NCBI GenBank assembly: GCA_035063785.1
Contig: JAPSFS010000012.1
Location: 22,386-86,385 of the forward strand
Origin: Comamonas_C sp026954015
Lineage (GTDB): Bacteria > Pseudomonadota > Gammaproteobacteria > Burkholderiales > Burkholderiaceae_C
Reading direction: 5' to 3'
DNA length: 64,000 bases
The notes beneath the pieces were generated by a model. The model was given only the letters and a program-made list of their open reading frames with translations. It had not been told where the DNA came from and ran no database searches. Every line of letters starts with the position of its first letter. Positions within the stretch are counted from its first letter, which is position 1. Both the position numbers and the translations under genes were made by a program. Of this stretch, positions 41,934 to 50,831 are shown one piece after another.

Positions 41934-42989
41934 TCACCGCTGCCGCTTTGCATCACGCAGCGCCCGCGCGGCTTGCAGGGCGAGTGTGGGGCCGCGGTAG
42001 ATCAGGCCGGTGTAGATCTGCACCACATCCGCGCCGGCGCGGAGTTTTTCCACGGCGTCGCGGGCGGTGAGGATGCCGCCGACGCCGATGATGGGGAAAT
42101 CGGGCCCCAGCAGCGCGCGCAACTGGTGGATGATGGCGTTGGAGGCCTGTCGAACCGGCGCGCCGCTCAGGCCGCCCGTTTCCTCGGCGTGGGGCAGGCC
42201 GTGCACGCCTTCGCGGCTGATGGTGGTGTTGGTGGCGATCACGCCGTCCATGCCGTGGCGCTGCAGCGCCTGCGCGATGGCGTGCACCTGGTCGTGCTGC
42301 AGGTCGGGTGCGATCTTGAGGAAGAGGGGCACGCGGCGTGCGTGCTCGGCGGCCAGTGCGTCGCGCTGCGTGGCGAGGGCGCGCAGCAGCGCGTCGAGCG
42401 CGGCGTCATCTTGCAGGCTGCGCAGGTTCTTGGTGTTGGGCGAGCTGATGTTGATGGTGACGTAGTCCGCGTGCGGGTACACGCCGCGCAGGCCCAGCAG
42501 GTAGTCGTTCGTGGCGTTCTCGATGGGTGTGGCGGCGTTCTTGCCGATGTTCAGACCCAGCACCAGCGGCTGGCCGCTGGCGCGCACCCGCGAGCGGCGC
42601 ACGTTGGCGACGAAGGCTTCGAGCCCATCGTTGTTGAACCCCATGCGGTTGATGAGCGCGTGCGCGGCGGGCAGGCGGAACATCCGCGGGCGCGGGTTGC
42701 CGGGCTGCGGCAGCGGCGTGACGGTGCCGACCTCGACGAAGCCGAAGCCCATCGCCGCCCAGGCGTCGATGCACCGTGCGTTCTTGTCCAGTCCCGCCGC
42801 AAGGCCGACGCGGTTGGGGAAGGTCAGGCCCGCGAGCCGCACCGGGTCGCTCACCGCGCGCGCCGACCACACGCGCTCCAGCGGTGTGTGCTGCAGGCGT
42901 TCCAGCCCCTTGATCGTGAGCTCGTGCGCCGCCTCCGCGTCCAGTTGGAAGAGCACGGGGCGCGCGAGCGCGTAGGGCAGGGGTGGCAT
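41934..42989 (-). CDS. pyrD: Dihydroorotate dehydrogenase (quinone), class 2
   Basis: 351 aa membrane-associated flavoprotein that oxidises dihydroorotate to orotate with quinone as acceptor. The N-terminal helix PYALARPVLFQLDAEAAHELT is the quinone-tunnel element of class 2 enzymes. GLAAGLDKNARCI, NRMGFNNDG, NISSPNTKNLRSLQ and IGVGGI bind FMN and substrate. The start at 42989 is favoured because upstream in-frame codons overlap the divergent rpiA. Confidence 0.96.
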   Translation of the reverse strand: MPPLPYALARPVLFQLDAEAAHELTIKGLERLQHTPLERVWSARAVSDPVRLAGLTFPNRVGLAAGLDKNARCIDAWAAMGFGFVEVGTVTPLPQPGNPRPRMFRLPAAHALINRMGFNNDGLEAFVANVRRSRVRASGQPLVLGLNIGKNAATPIENATNDYLLGLRGVYPHADYVTINISSPNTKNLRSLQDDAALDALLRALATQRDALAAEHARRVPLFLKIAPDLQHDQVHAIAQALQRHGMDGVIATNTTISREGVHGLPHAEETGGLSGAPVRQASNAIIHQLRALLGPDFPIIGVGGILTARDAVEKLRAGADVVQIYTGLIYRGPTLALQAARALRDAKRQR

Positions 42990-43026
42990 GCGGATAATCG
43001 GTGGCTGAACTTGCCGATTTTCACCC

Positions 43027-43725
43027 ATGACCGAAGCCACGAAGAACGACACCACCGCGCAGGATGCGCTCAAAACCCTGGTGGGCCGCGCCGCGCTCGA
43101 CTACGTGGTGCCGGGTGAAATCATCGGCGTGGGCACGGGCTCGACGGTGAACTGCTTCATCGACGCGCTGGGCGCGCTGCGCGGGCAGGTCGTGGGGGCG
43201 GTTTCGAGCTCGCTCGCAAGCACCGCGCGGCTGCAGGCGCTCGGCATTCCGGTGCTGGACGCGAATGCCGTGTCGCGGCTTGCGGTCTATATCGATGGCG
43301 CGGACGAAATCGACGGGCGCGGCTACATGGTCAAGGGCGGCGGCGCGGCGCTCACGCGCGAGAAGATCGTGGCGGCGCTGGCCGATCGGTTCGTGTGCAT
43401 CGCTGACGCAAGCAAACGGGTGGCGGTGCTGGGCGGGTTTCCGCTGCCGGTGGAGGTGATACCGATGGCGGCGACGCAGATCACGCGCCGGTTTGCCGCG
43501 CTCGGGGGCGTGGCGACCCTGCGCCTGCGCGACGGCGCGCCGCTTGTGACCGACAACGGTCAGCAGATACTGGATGTGCGCGGGCTGTCGATCACCGACC
43601 CGCTGGCGTTCGAATCCGAGGTGAACCAGTGGCCTGGCGTGGTGACGGTCGGCGTCTTTGCGCACCAGAAGGCCGACGTGTGCCTGCTGGGCACGGCGCA
43701 GGGCGTGCGCACGCTGACGTTTTAG
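43027..43725 (+). CDS. rpiA: Ribose-5-phosphate isomerase A
   Basis: 232 aa. It interconverts ribose-5-phosphate and ribulose-5-phosphate in the pentose phosphate pathway. GVGTGSTVNCFIDAL binds phosphate, DGADEIDGRG is the catalytic acidic segment, and VKGGGAALTREKI follows. It is divergent from pyrD with a 37-bp spacer. A GGGCGCG-acc-GCGCCC hairpin after its stop separates it from the convergent gene. Confidence 0.96.
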   Translation: MTEATKNDTTAQDALKTLVGRAALDYVVPGEIIGVGTGSTVNCFIDALGALRGQVVGAVSSSLASTARLQALGIPVLDANAVSRLAVYIDGADEIDGRGYMVKGGGAALTREKIVAALADRFVCIADASKRVAVLGGFPLPVEVIPMAATQITRRFAALGGVATLRLRDGAPLVTDNGQQILDVRGLSITDPLAFESEVNQWPGVVTVGVFAHQKADVCLLGTAQGVRTLTF

Positions 43726-43742
43726 GGCGCGACCGCGCCCCG

Positions 43743-44408
43743 TCAGAAGATGATGCCGGCGGGGTTGGACGGCGAGGCGGCTCCACGGGCGGCGGGTTTT
43801 GCCGGTGCGGCACGAGCGGCCTCGGGCCGTGCGGCTTCGGGCTGCGCAGGTGCGCTGCCTGGTGCCGGCGCCGCGCCCTGGCCTGCTGCCACCATCGGGG
43901 CGGCGGGCGGGCGTTGGTAGTCCGCCGGCAGTTGTGACTGCCGCGGGTAGCCGGCGGCGTCCAGATACTGCGTCCATTCGGTGTCGGAAAAACCCTTGAG
44001 CTGCTGGCGCCCCAGCGTGAGCAGCGGCAGGCCGGTATCGCCCGCAAGGCGTGTGAGCGCGTCGATATCGTCGCGGCTTGAGACGGTGCGCTCGGTGAAC
44101 GGGATGCCACGGTTCACGAGCAGGTTGCGCCCGTTGACGCACGGTGCGCAATCTGCGCTGGTGTAGAGCACGACCGGGTAACGCGCGGCCGTCTGCCGCA
44201 GCGTGTAGGGCAGGGCGGCATTGCCTTCCGCGGCGCCGGATGCCGCACCGCCTGCCGGCATGGCCGCGCCCCCTGCCTGGGGCGGGCGGTCGGTGAACGT
44301 GACGCGGCCATCGGGCCCGACGATGCGGTACACGCCCTGGGCGTGCACGGCTGCGGCCGACCACGCGAGCAGCGCGGCGGCAACGAGGATCGTGGTGTTT
44401 CGGATCAT
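43743..44408 (-). CDS. Periplasmic DUF4124 / glutaredoxin-like protein
   Basis: 221 aa. A signal peptide (TTILVAAALLAWSAAAVHA) is followed by a DUF4124 segment (GVYRIVGPDGRVTFTDRPP). A thioredoxin-fold domain with a CxxC motif in YTSADCAPCVNGRNLLVNRGIPF resembles glutaredoxins. The C-terminal 70 residues are low-complexity Ala/Pro. It is likely a periplasmic thiol-disulfide protein of unknown substrate. The ATG at 44408 is chosen because it begins the signal sequence. Convergent with rpiA. Confidence 0.8.
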   Translation of the reverse strand: MIRNTTILVAAALLAWSAAAVHAQGVYRIVGPDGRVTFTDRPPQAGGAAMPAGGAASGAAEGNAALPYTLRQTAARYPVVLYTSADCAPCVNGRNLLVNRGIPFTERTVSSRDDIDALTRLAGDTGLPLLTLGRQQLKGFSDTEWTQYLDAAGYPRQSQLPADYQRPPAAPMVAAGQGAAPAPGSAPAQPEAARPEAARAAPAKPAARGAASPSNPAGIIF

Positions 44409-44516
44409 GGTCACTCCGCAGTAGGCATGGACGTCAGGGCGATGGTAGGCGCACTGGAGATTTTCATGCATTATGTCGCCCCAGCGCCCGTACACCAAGC
44501 GCCGGGCGCTCACTTT

Positions 44517-46550
44517 TTATTGCATCATCCCCTGGTGGCGCAGCAGCGCGTCGAGCTGGGGCTCGCGTCCGCGGAACGCCTTGAAGGATTCCATCGCGGG
44601 GCGGCTGCCGCCGGTTTCGAGGATCGCCTCGCGGTAGCGCCGGCCACTTTCCAGGCTGGGTTCGCCGTCGCTGCCGCGCGTTTCCTCGAACACCGCGTAG
44701 GCGTCGGCAGAGAGCACCTCGGCCCATTTGTAGCTGTAGTAGCCAGCGGCGTAGCCTCCGCTGAAGATGTGGCTGAAGCTGTGGGCAAAGCGGTTGAACG
44801 GCGGCGGTGTGAGGACGGCGACTTCCGCGCGCACCCGCGCCAGCAGCGGCGCGATGTCGGCGCCGGGATCGTGCTCGGTGTGCAACAGCATGTCGAACAG
44901 CGAAAACTCGATCTGGCGCAGCGTCTGCATTCCGGCCTGAAAATTCTTGGCCGCGATCATCTTGTCGAAGAGCGCGCGTGGCAGCGGCTCGCCGGTATCG
45001 ACGTGCGCCGTCATATGGCGCAGCACCTCCCACTCCCAGCAGAAGTTTTCCATGAACTGGCTGGGCAGCTCGACCGCGTCCCACTCCACGCCGCTGATGC
45101 CCGAGACGCCGTGCTCGTCCACCTGGGTGAGCATGTGCTGCAGCCCGTGGCCGAATTCATGGAACAGCGTGGTGGCGTCGTCGTGCGTGAGCAGCGGGGG
45201 CTTGCCGTCGACGCCCTCGGCGAAGTTGCACACGAGATAGGCGATCGGGGTCTGCAACTGGCCGGAGTCGGGGCGCAGCCAGCGGCTGCGCGCGTCGTCC
45301 ATCCACGCGCCGCCGCGCTTGCCCTTGCGCGCGGGCTTGTCCAGGTAGAACTGGCCCACGAGCCGACCCGCGCGCTCGATGCGGTAGAACTCGACCGCCG
45401 GGTGCCACACCGGCGCCTCGTCGCGGCTGATCTCCACCTCGAACAGCGTCTCGACAATCTTGAACAGGCCCGCAAGCACCTTGGGCGCCGGAAAGTACTG
45501 CTTGACCTCCTGCTCGTTGAAGGCGTAGCGCGCCTCCTTGAGTTTTTCGGAGACATAGGGCCAGTCCCAGGCCTGCGGGTCGGCGAGGTGCAGCGCATCG
45601 CGCGCGTAGCTGCGCAGGTCGGCCAGGTCGTGCTCGGCAAACGGCCGCGCGCGCCGCGCCAGGTCGCGCAGGAAATGCAGCACCTGCGCGGGCGTGTCGG
45701 CCATCTTCGGGACGAGCGAGACCTCGCCGAAGTTGGCGTAGCCCAGCAGCTTTGCCTCTTCCTGGCGCAGCGCGAGGATTTCCTTCATGACCTCGGTGTT
45801 GTCGAAACGATTGGCGTCACCCTGCGCCTGGTCGGAGGCGCGCGTGACGTACGCGCGGTAGAGCTTTTCGCGCAGCGCGCTGCTGTGCGCGAACTGCATC
45901 ACCGGCAGGTAGCACGGCAGGTGCAGCGTGAGCTGGTGGCCCGCGTGCCCTTCGGCCTGCGCGGCGGCGCGAGTGGCTTGCAGCACGTCGGCGGGCACGC
46001 CGGCGAGTTCGTCCGCGGTGGCGAGGTAGCTGAACGCATCGGTGGCGTCGAGCACGTTTTCGCTGTACTTCTGCTGCAGCTCGGCCAGGCGCTCCTGCAC
46101 CTGCGCGAAGCGTTCGCGCGCGCTGCCCTGCAGCTCGGCGCCCGAGAGGCGAAAACCGCGCAGCGCGTTGGTGAGCGCCTGGCGCTGCGCGGCGTTCAGC
46201 GTCGCCGGGTCGATCGCCTTGTACTTGGCGTACAGGCGCTCGTCGGCGCCCAGGCGCGTCCAGAACGCAGTCACCACGGGCAGCACGGCGTTGTACGCGG
46301 CGCGCAGCTCGGGCGTATCGGCCACGCTGGTCAGGTGGCCCACCGCGCCGAACGCGCGCCCGAGGCGCTCGGTGGCCACGTCGAGCACGCGCGCGATCGC
46401 GTTCCATTCGGCCGGGAAGCCCTCGGCCGTCACCTCGGTCAGCGCCGCCTCGGCCTGGCGCAGCAGTTCGTCGATGGCGGGCGCCACGTCGGCGGGCGTG
46501 ACGCGGCCGAACGCGAGCACGCCGGAAAAGTCGAGCAGGGGATTGGTCAT
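44517..46550 (-). CDS. prlC: Oligopeptidase A (M3 metallopeptidase)
   Basis: 677 aa cytosolic zinc peptidase that degrades signal-peptide fragments and other short peptides. HEFGH at 464-468 is the HExxH zinc site in the DATTLFHEFGHGLQHML helix, and the third ligand Glu follows in the SGVEWDAVELPSQFMENF stretch. The length is standard. The ATG at 46550 is preferred over one three codons upstream. folD lies 31 bp upstream on the same strand. Confidence 0.95.
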   Translation of the reverse strand: MTNPLLDFSGVLAFGRVTPADVAPAIDELLRQAEAALTEVTAEGFPAEWNAIARVLDVATERLGRAFGAVGHLTSVADTPELRAAYNAVLPVVTAFWTRLGADERLYAKYKAIDPATLNAAQRQALTNALRGFRLSGAELQGSARERFAQVQERLAELQQKYSENVLDATDAFSYLATADELAGVPADVLQATRAAAQAEGHAGHQLTLHLPCYLPVMQFAHSSALREKLYRAYVTRASDQAQGDANRFDNTEVMKEILALRQEEAKLLGYANFGEVSLVPKMADTPAQVLHFLRDLARRARPFAEHDLADLRSYARDALHLADPQAWDWPYVSEKLKEARYAFNEQEVKQYFPAPKVLAGLFKIVETLFEVEISRDEAPVWHPAVEFYRIERAGRLVGQFYLDKPARKGKRGGAWMDDARSRWLRPDSGQLQTPIAYLVCNFAEGVDGKPPLLTHDDATTLFHEFGHGLQHMLTQVDEHGVSGISGVEWDAVELPSQFMENFCWEWEVLRHMTAHVDTGEPLPRALFDKMIAAKNFQAGMQTLRQIEFSLFDMLLHTEHDPGADIAPLLARVRAEVAVLTPPPFNRFAHSFSHIFSGGYAAGYYSYKWAEVLSADAYAVFEETRGSDGEPSLESGRRYREAILETGGSRPAMESFKAFRGREPQLDALLRHQGMMQ

Positions 46551-46581
46551 GCTATGCACAGTGGCGGCGCGCGGCGCAGGT

Positions 46582-47433
46582 TCAAGTGCGCTGTTCGGCC
46601 GATTGGAGCGTATTCATGAGCAGCATGGTGATGGTCATCGGGCCGACGCCGCCCGGCACCGGGGTGATCCAGCCGGCTACCTGCCGCACACCGTCGAAAT
46701 CCACGTCGCCGCAGAGCCTGCCCGCCGCGTCGCGGTTCATGCCGACGTCGATCACCACGGCGCCGGGCTTGACCATGTCCGCCGTGAGCACGCCCGCCTT
46801 GCCCACCGCGGCAACGACGATGTCGGCCTGGCGGGTGAGGGCGCCCAGGTCCGCCGTGCCGCTGTGGCAGACGGTGACGGTGGCGTTGGCGGCCAGCAGC
46901 ATCAGCGCCATGGGCTTGCCGACGATGTTGCTGCGGCCTATGACCACGGCGTGCTTGCCGCGCAGGTCCTGCATGCCTATGGACGCAAGCATCTGCATGC
47001 AGCCGTAGGGCGTGCAGGGCTTGAAGCCGTTTGCGCCGACCATGAGCGCGCCGGCGCTCGCGACGTGAAAGCCGTCCACGTCCTTGGCGGGGGAGATCGC
47101 CCCGATCACCTTGTGGCTGTCGATCTGCGCGGGCAGCGGCAGTTGCACCAGGATGCCGTGGACGGTCGGGTCTGCGTTGAGCGCCGCCACGCGCGCCAGC
47201 AGCGCGGCCTCCGTCAGGTCCGCGTCGTAGCGTTCAAGCACGGAGCGTATGCCCGCGTCCTCGCAGGCCTTGACCTTGTTGCGCACGTAGACCTGGCTGG
47301 CCGGGTTGTCGCCCACCAGGATGACGGCCAGGCCCGGTGTCGTGCCACGCTTCGCGAGCACGGCGGCGCGGCGCGCGATGTCTGCGCGCAGGCGCAGGGA
47401 GAGGGCTTTGCCGTCGATCAGTTGGGCTGGCAT
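46582..47433 (-). CDS. folD: Methylenetetrahydrofolate dehydrogenase / cyclohydrolase
   Basis: 283 aa bifunctional one-carbon enzyme. It has the substrate Lys in YVRNKVKACEDAGI, the QLPLPAQID loop, the catalytic PCTPYGC segment, and the NADP-binding VIGRSNIVGKPMA. PVPGGVGPMTITMLL is the terminal family signature. It is separated from the response regulator gene by palindromic repeat copy 8. Confidence 0.97.
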   Translation of the reverse strand: MPAQLIDGKALSLRLRADIARRAAVLAKRGTTPGLAVILVGDNPASQVYVRNKVKACEDAGIRSVLERYDADLTEAALLARVAALNADPTVHGILVQLPLPAQIDSHKVIGAISPAKDVDGFHVASAGALMVGANGFKPCTPYGCMQMLASIGMQDLRGKHAVVIGRSNIVGKPMALMLLAANATVTVCHSGTADLGALTRQADIVVAAVGKAGVLTADMVKPGAVVIDVGMNRDAAGRLCGDVDFDGVRQVAGWITPVPGGVGPMTITMLLMNTLQSAEQRT

Positions 47434-47446
47434 GGCACGGTGTGAA

Positions 47447-47508
47447 ATATCAATGAAAATGCACTCCAGCCCTTGCCGGGAAAGCGCGATCAGCTACCAA
47501 AAGAGAAT
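47447..47508 (+). repeat. Dispersed palindromic repeat, copy 8 (folD-regulator gap)
   Basis: TATCAATGAAAATGCACTCCAGCCCTTGCCGGGAAAGCGCGATCAGCTACC fills the intergenic gap between folD and the response regulator stop. Its core is more degenerate than copy 1. Confidence 0.65.
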
Positions 47509-48134
47509 CAGGCTTTCGCGGTCGCGGGGCCGAGCGCGATCTTGAGCAGATCGGCCACCGTGTTGGCGCCGAGCTTTTCCATGATGTTGGCGCGGTGCGC
47601 CTCGACGGTCTTGATGCTGATCCCGAGGTCGTCGGCGATCTGCTTGTTCAGGCGGCCGGCGACGATGCGCTCGAGCACCTGCGATTCGCGCCCGGTGAGC
47701 TTGGCCATCAGCGCCTCGTGCGTCGCAGCGAGCTGGTGGTCGGCAAAACTCTCGCGCGCGGTGCCCAGCATGCGCTCGACCAGTTCGAGCAGCTCGCGTT
47801 CGTTGAACGGCTTCTGGATGAAGTCCAGCGCCCCCTTCTTCATCGTGTTCACGGCCATGGGCACGTCGCCGTGGCCGGTGATGAAGACTATGGGCAGCGG
47901 CGACTTGCGTTCGAGCAGGCGGTCTTGCAGTTCGAGGCCCGTCATGCCGCCCATGCGCACGTCCACGATGAGGCAGGCGATCTCGCGCGGGTCGTAGCGC
48001 GTGAAGAACGCTTCGGCGGAGTCGAAACAGCGTACCCGGTAGTCCTTGCCCTCGAGCAGCCATTGCAAGGAGTCGCGCACCGCCTCGTCGTCATCCACGA
48101 CGTAGACGGTGCCTTTTTTGGGAGTGAGGTTCAT
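47508..48134 (-). CDS. FixJ/NarL-type response regulator
   Basis: 208 aa. The receiver domain has acidic pocket VDDDEAVRD, phospho-acceptor Asp58 in CLIVDVRMGG, Thr in FITGHGD, and Lys108 in FIQKPF. A C-terminal LuxR-type HTH follows (LTGRESQVLERIVAGRLNKQIADDLGISIKTVEAHRANIM split across about 145-185). Its ATG overlaps the sensor kinase stop, so kinase and regulator form one coupled unit. Its targets are unknown; the adjacent pyruvate dehydrogenase operon is a possible one. Confidence 0.93.
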   Translation of the reverse strand: MNLTPKKGTVYVVDDDEAVRDSLQWLLEGKDYRVRCFDSAEAFFTRYDPREIACLIVDVRMGGMTGLELQDRLLERKSPLPIVFITGHGDVPMAVNTMKKGALDFIQKPFNERELLELVERMLGTARESFADHQLAATHEALMAKLTGRESQVLERIVAGRLNKQIADDLGISIKTVEAHRANIMEKLGANTVADLLKIALGPATAKA

Positions 48135-50668
48135 GCGGTGGTCCTGCGGGCGGATTGCACTATGAAGTCTGTAGTGGCTGGTGCTGCATCGGCCAGCGGT
48201 AGCCAGAAAGTGAACAGACAACCCGTGACCTCGTGCGCATTGTAGAGGTTCTCCGCGCGCAGCCTGCCCTGGTGCGACTCGACGATGCTGCGGCACAGGT
48301 TCAGGCCCATGCCCATGCCTTCGCTCTTGGTGGAATAGAAGGCTTTGAAGAGGTGCTCGAGCACCTCGGGCGGCAGGCCCTGACCGGTGTCTTCGACGCT
48401 GAACTGGATCGCGTCCACGCCATCGACCTGGCGCGGCACCACGCGCAGCTCCACGCTGCGCTGCGCGGACGGGCGGTTGGCCTGCGCGATCGCCTCGGCG
48501 CCGTTCTTCATGAGGTTGATGAGCACCTGCTCGATCAGGATGCGGTCCACCATCAGCATGGGCAGACGCGCGGCCACGTAGTGCGTGAGGCGCACGTTGT
48601 GGCGGCGCAGCTCGATGGTGGCAAGCTCCACCGCTTCGGTCACCATGTCGAGCACGTTCGCGAGCTGGCGGTTGGGTTCGCTCTTTTTCACGAACGCGCG
48701 GATGCGCTGGATGATGTTGCCCGCGCGCTGTGCCTGGTGCGCGGTCTTCTGCAGCGCGGCCACCAGCGTGTCCTGGGTGATCTGGCCGCCTTCGACGCGT
48801 GAGATCATGCCGCTGCAGTAGTTGCTGATCGCCGTGAGCGGCTGGTTGAGCTCGTGCGCCACGCTGGAGGCCATCTCGCCCATGGTGATCAGCCGGCTCA
48901 CGGACTGCGTGCGCTCGGCCTGCTGGGCCGCGAGCTCCTGCGCGCGCCGGCGCGCCGTGATATCGGTGGCGATCACCATCTGCGCCAGGCGCCCGTCCAC
49001 CCAGTGCAGGTAGCGCGAGCGCACCTCCAGCCACTTGCCCAGGTCGGGCAGGTAGAGCTCGACGTTGTCCGAATGCGCGTGCGTCATCGTGTGGCTGGGC
49101 AGGCCCATCAGCGCGTCTTCGTCGTCGGGCGTCTGCGCGTGCACCACGCCGGCCTGCGCGACCAGCTGCAAGTGGCCGTCCGTCTGCGAGCCGAACCACT
49201 GGCGGTACAGCCGGTTGGCAAACAGCAGCTCCTTGCTGCCCAGCGGCGCGACCGACACGGCGGCGTCGAGCGCCTCCATCACGACGGTGAAACGCTCGTG
49301 CGAGGCGACGAGCTGCTCGCGCACGCGGTTGGGTTCGGTGATGTCGGTCATCGACGTCATCCAGCCGGTGTGCCGCCCGTGCCCGTCGATCAGCGGCGAG
49401 ACGTACAGCCGCGCGTCGAACACGCTGCCGCTCTTGCGCTGCACGCGCACCTGCAGTCCGCCCGGCATCGCCTTGCCCGAAAGCTCCTCGTAGAGCCTGC
49501 TTTGCAGCGTGTTGCGCTCGCTCTCGGGCCAGTAGCTGTAGGGCGGCGTCTGCCCAACGAGCTCCTCGGCCGACCAGCCCGTCATCTGGCAGAACGCTGC
49601 GTTCACGTAGGTGATGCGCCCCTGCAGGTCGAGCGCGCGCATGCCGGTGAGCACCGAGTTCTCCATCGCGCGGCGAAAGTTCGTCTCGGCCACGAGTGCC
49701 TCCTGCGCCTGCAGGCGCCGGCGCGTATGGCGCCAGGTGCCGAGCAGCAGCCACGCGGTCAGGATGCTCAGCACGCCGACGAGCCAGAACAGGCCGCTGC
49801 CCACGAGCCCGAGCGACGTGCGGTAGGCCTGCGCGCGCAGCACCAGCGACTGCCCCGGCAGCACGATGGGTGCGTCGTAGGCGTTGGCCAGATCCGTCCA
49901 GGGTCGCAGCGTGTGCGCGCGCGGCGCCAGCGGCGTGCCGGCCAGCAGGTGGTGGTCGGCGTCCAGCAGCGTGACCGCGTAGCGCGAGAGCACTTCGATC
50001 GGCGTGCCGTAGCGCAACAGGCTGTCCACCGAGTATTCGCTGAGCACGGAGCCGGTGAAGCGTCCCTGCGTGTACAGCGGCACCTGCAACTGCAGCAGGG
50101 CGGCCGGTGCCTGCGCTTCGGGCAAGGGCTGGATGTAGACGGGCTGTCCGAGCTGCCGCACCTGCTGGAAGGCCTGCGCGGTCGCGCTCCCGGGGTGCAG
50201 CACTTCACCCACGACGCGCAGTTGCCGGCTCGCCAGCGTGGGCGCGGACTGGGTGGCGCGGATGCGGCCCCCGGCGTCGATCCAGGAGACTGCCTGCATC
50301 TCCGGGTACTGGGTGATCAGCAGATCGGCCTGGGTGGCGAAATCCGCATCCGTCATGGTGTTGCCGGAAAGATCGCGCGCGATGCGCATCACCTGCTCCT
50401 GCCGCTCCATGAGCCGCAGGCGTATGCGCTGCTGCGCATACTCCACGTCACGCTGCAGCGCCCCTTGCTCGCGCGCGATCTCTTCCGAATGCAGGTACCA
50501 GAATGACGCGATGATCGCCACGAAGAACAGAAATACCGCCACCAGCGGTGCGAGTGCCGCGAACCTATCCTGTCGGTGCGGCGCGAGCCCGCGCCACCAG
50601 CTGCGCCAACGGCGCGCGGGCGAAGGCCCGATGGCGAGGGCGCTGGCGCGCAGACTAGGGGAAACCAT
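48131..50668 (-). CDS. PAS-containing sensor histidine kinase (FixL/DctB-like)
   Basis: 845 aa. The first membrane helix is ALAPLVAVFLFFVAIIASFWYL (residues about 38-60). A roughly 230-residue periplasmic sensing domain follows, then a second helix LFWLVGVLSILTAWLLLGTW. Two PAS domains precede the kinase. The phospho-acceptor is His605 in VAHELNQPLTAISNY. The ATPase has N box LINLMKNGAEAI, DTGQGLPP and GMGMGLNLCRSIVE. It is divergent from aceE over a 163-bp AT-rich spacer. The ligand is unknown. Confidence 0.93.
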   Translation of the reverse strand: MVSPSLRASALAIGPSPARRWRSWWRGLAPHRQDRFAALAPLVAVFLFFVAIIASFWYLHSEEIAREQGALQRDVEYAQQRIRLRLMERQEQVMRIARDLSGNTMTDADFATQADLLITQYPEMQAVSWIDAGGRIRATQSAPTLASRQLRVVGEVLHPGSATAQAFQQVRQLGQPVYIQPLPEAQAPAALLQLQVPLYTQGRFTGSVLSEYSVDSLLRYGTPIEVLSRYAVTLLDADHHLLAGTPLAPRAHTLRPWTDLANAYDAPIVLPGQSLVLRAQAYRTSLGLVGSGLFWLVGVLSILTAWLLLGTWRHTRRRLQAQEALVAETNFRRAMENSVLTGMRALDLQGRITYVNAAFCQMTGWSAEELVGQTPPYSYWPESERNTLQSRLYEELSGKAMPGGLQVRVQRKSGSVFDARLYVSPLIDGHGRHTGWMTSMTDITEPNRVREQLVASHERFTVVMEALDAAVSVAPLGSKELLFANRLYRQWFGSQTDGHLQLVAQAGVVHAQTPDDEDALMGLPSHTMTHAHSDNVELYLPDLGKWLEVRSRYLHWVDGRLAQMVIATDITARRRAQELAAQQAERTQSVSRLITMGEMASSVAHELNQPLTAISNYCSGMISRVEGGQITQDTLVAALQKTAHQAQRAGNIIQRIRAFVKKSEPNRQLANVLDMVTEAVELATIELRRHNVRLTHYVAARLPMLMVDRILIEQVLINLMKNGAEAIAQANRPSAQRSVELRVVPRQVDGVDAIQFSVEDTGQGLPPEVLEHLFKAFYSTKSEGMGMGLNLCRSIVESHQGRLRAENLYNAHEVTGCLFTFWLPLADAAPATTDFIVQSARRTTA

Positions 50669-50728
50669 GAGTGAAGTTTATAGAGGACTCATGCATACGG
50701 AGTGGAGGAGGCACACCGTTTTCTTGGT

Positions 50729-50767
50729 AATTTCATATCATGGTATTCATAAACACTATTTGAAATT
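50729..50767 (+). promoter_or_regulatory. AT-rich inverted repeat in the kinase-aceE divergent region
   Basis: AATTTCA (50729-50735) and TGAAATT (50761-50767) form perfect 7-bp arms 25 bp apart, inside the most AT-rich stretch of the window. This is a plausible regulator site and promoter region for aceE; the binding protein is not identifiable by eye. Confidence 0.45.
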
Positions 50768-50831
50768 TTCCGGTTTCGTGAGACACTAAAGCATCTATCC
50801 TGATCATCGTTGCGTACCTAGGAGACCCGAG

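Noticed and set aside
41733..43118. 461-codon plus-strand open frame over pyrD
   Set aside because: Mostly an antisense shadow of pyrD; the 5' portion is the scar region with no start or family support.
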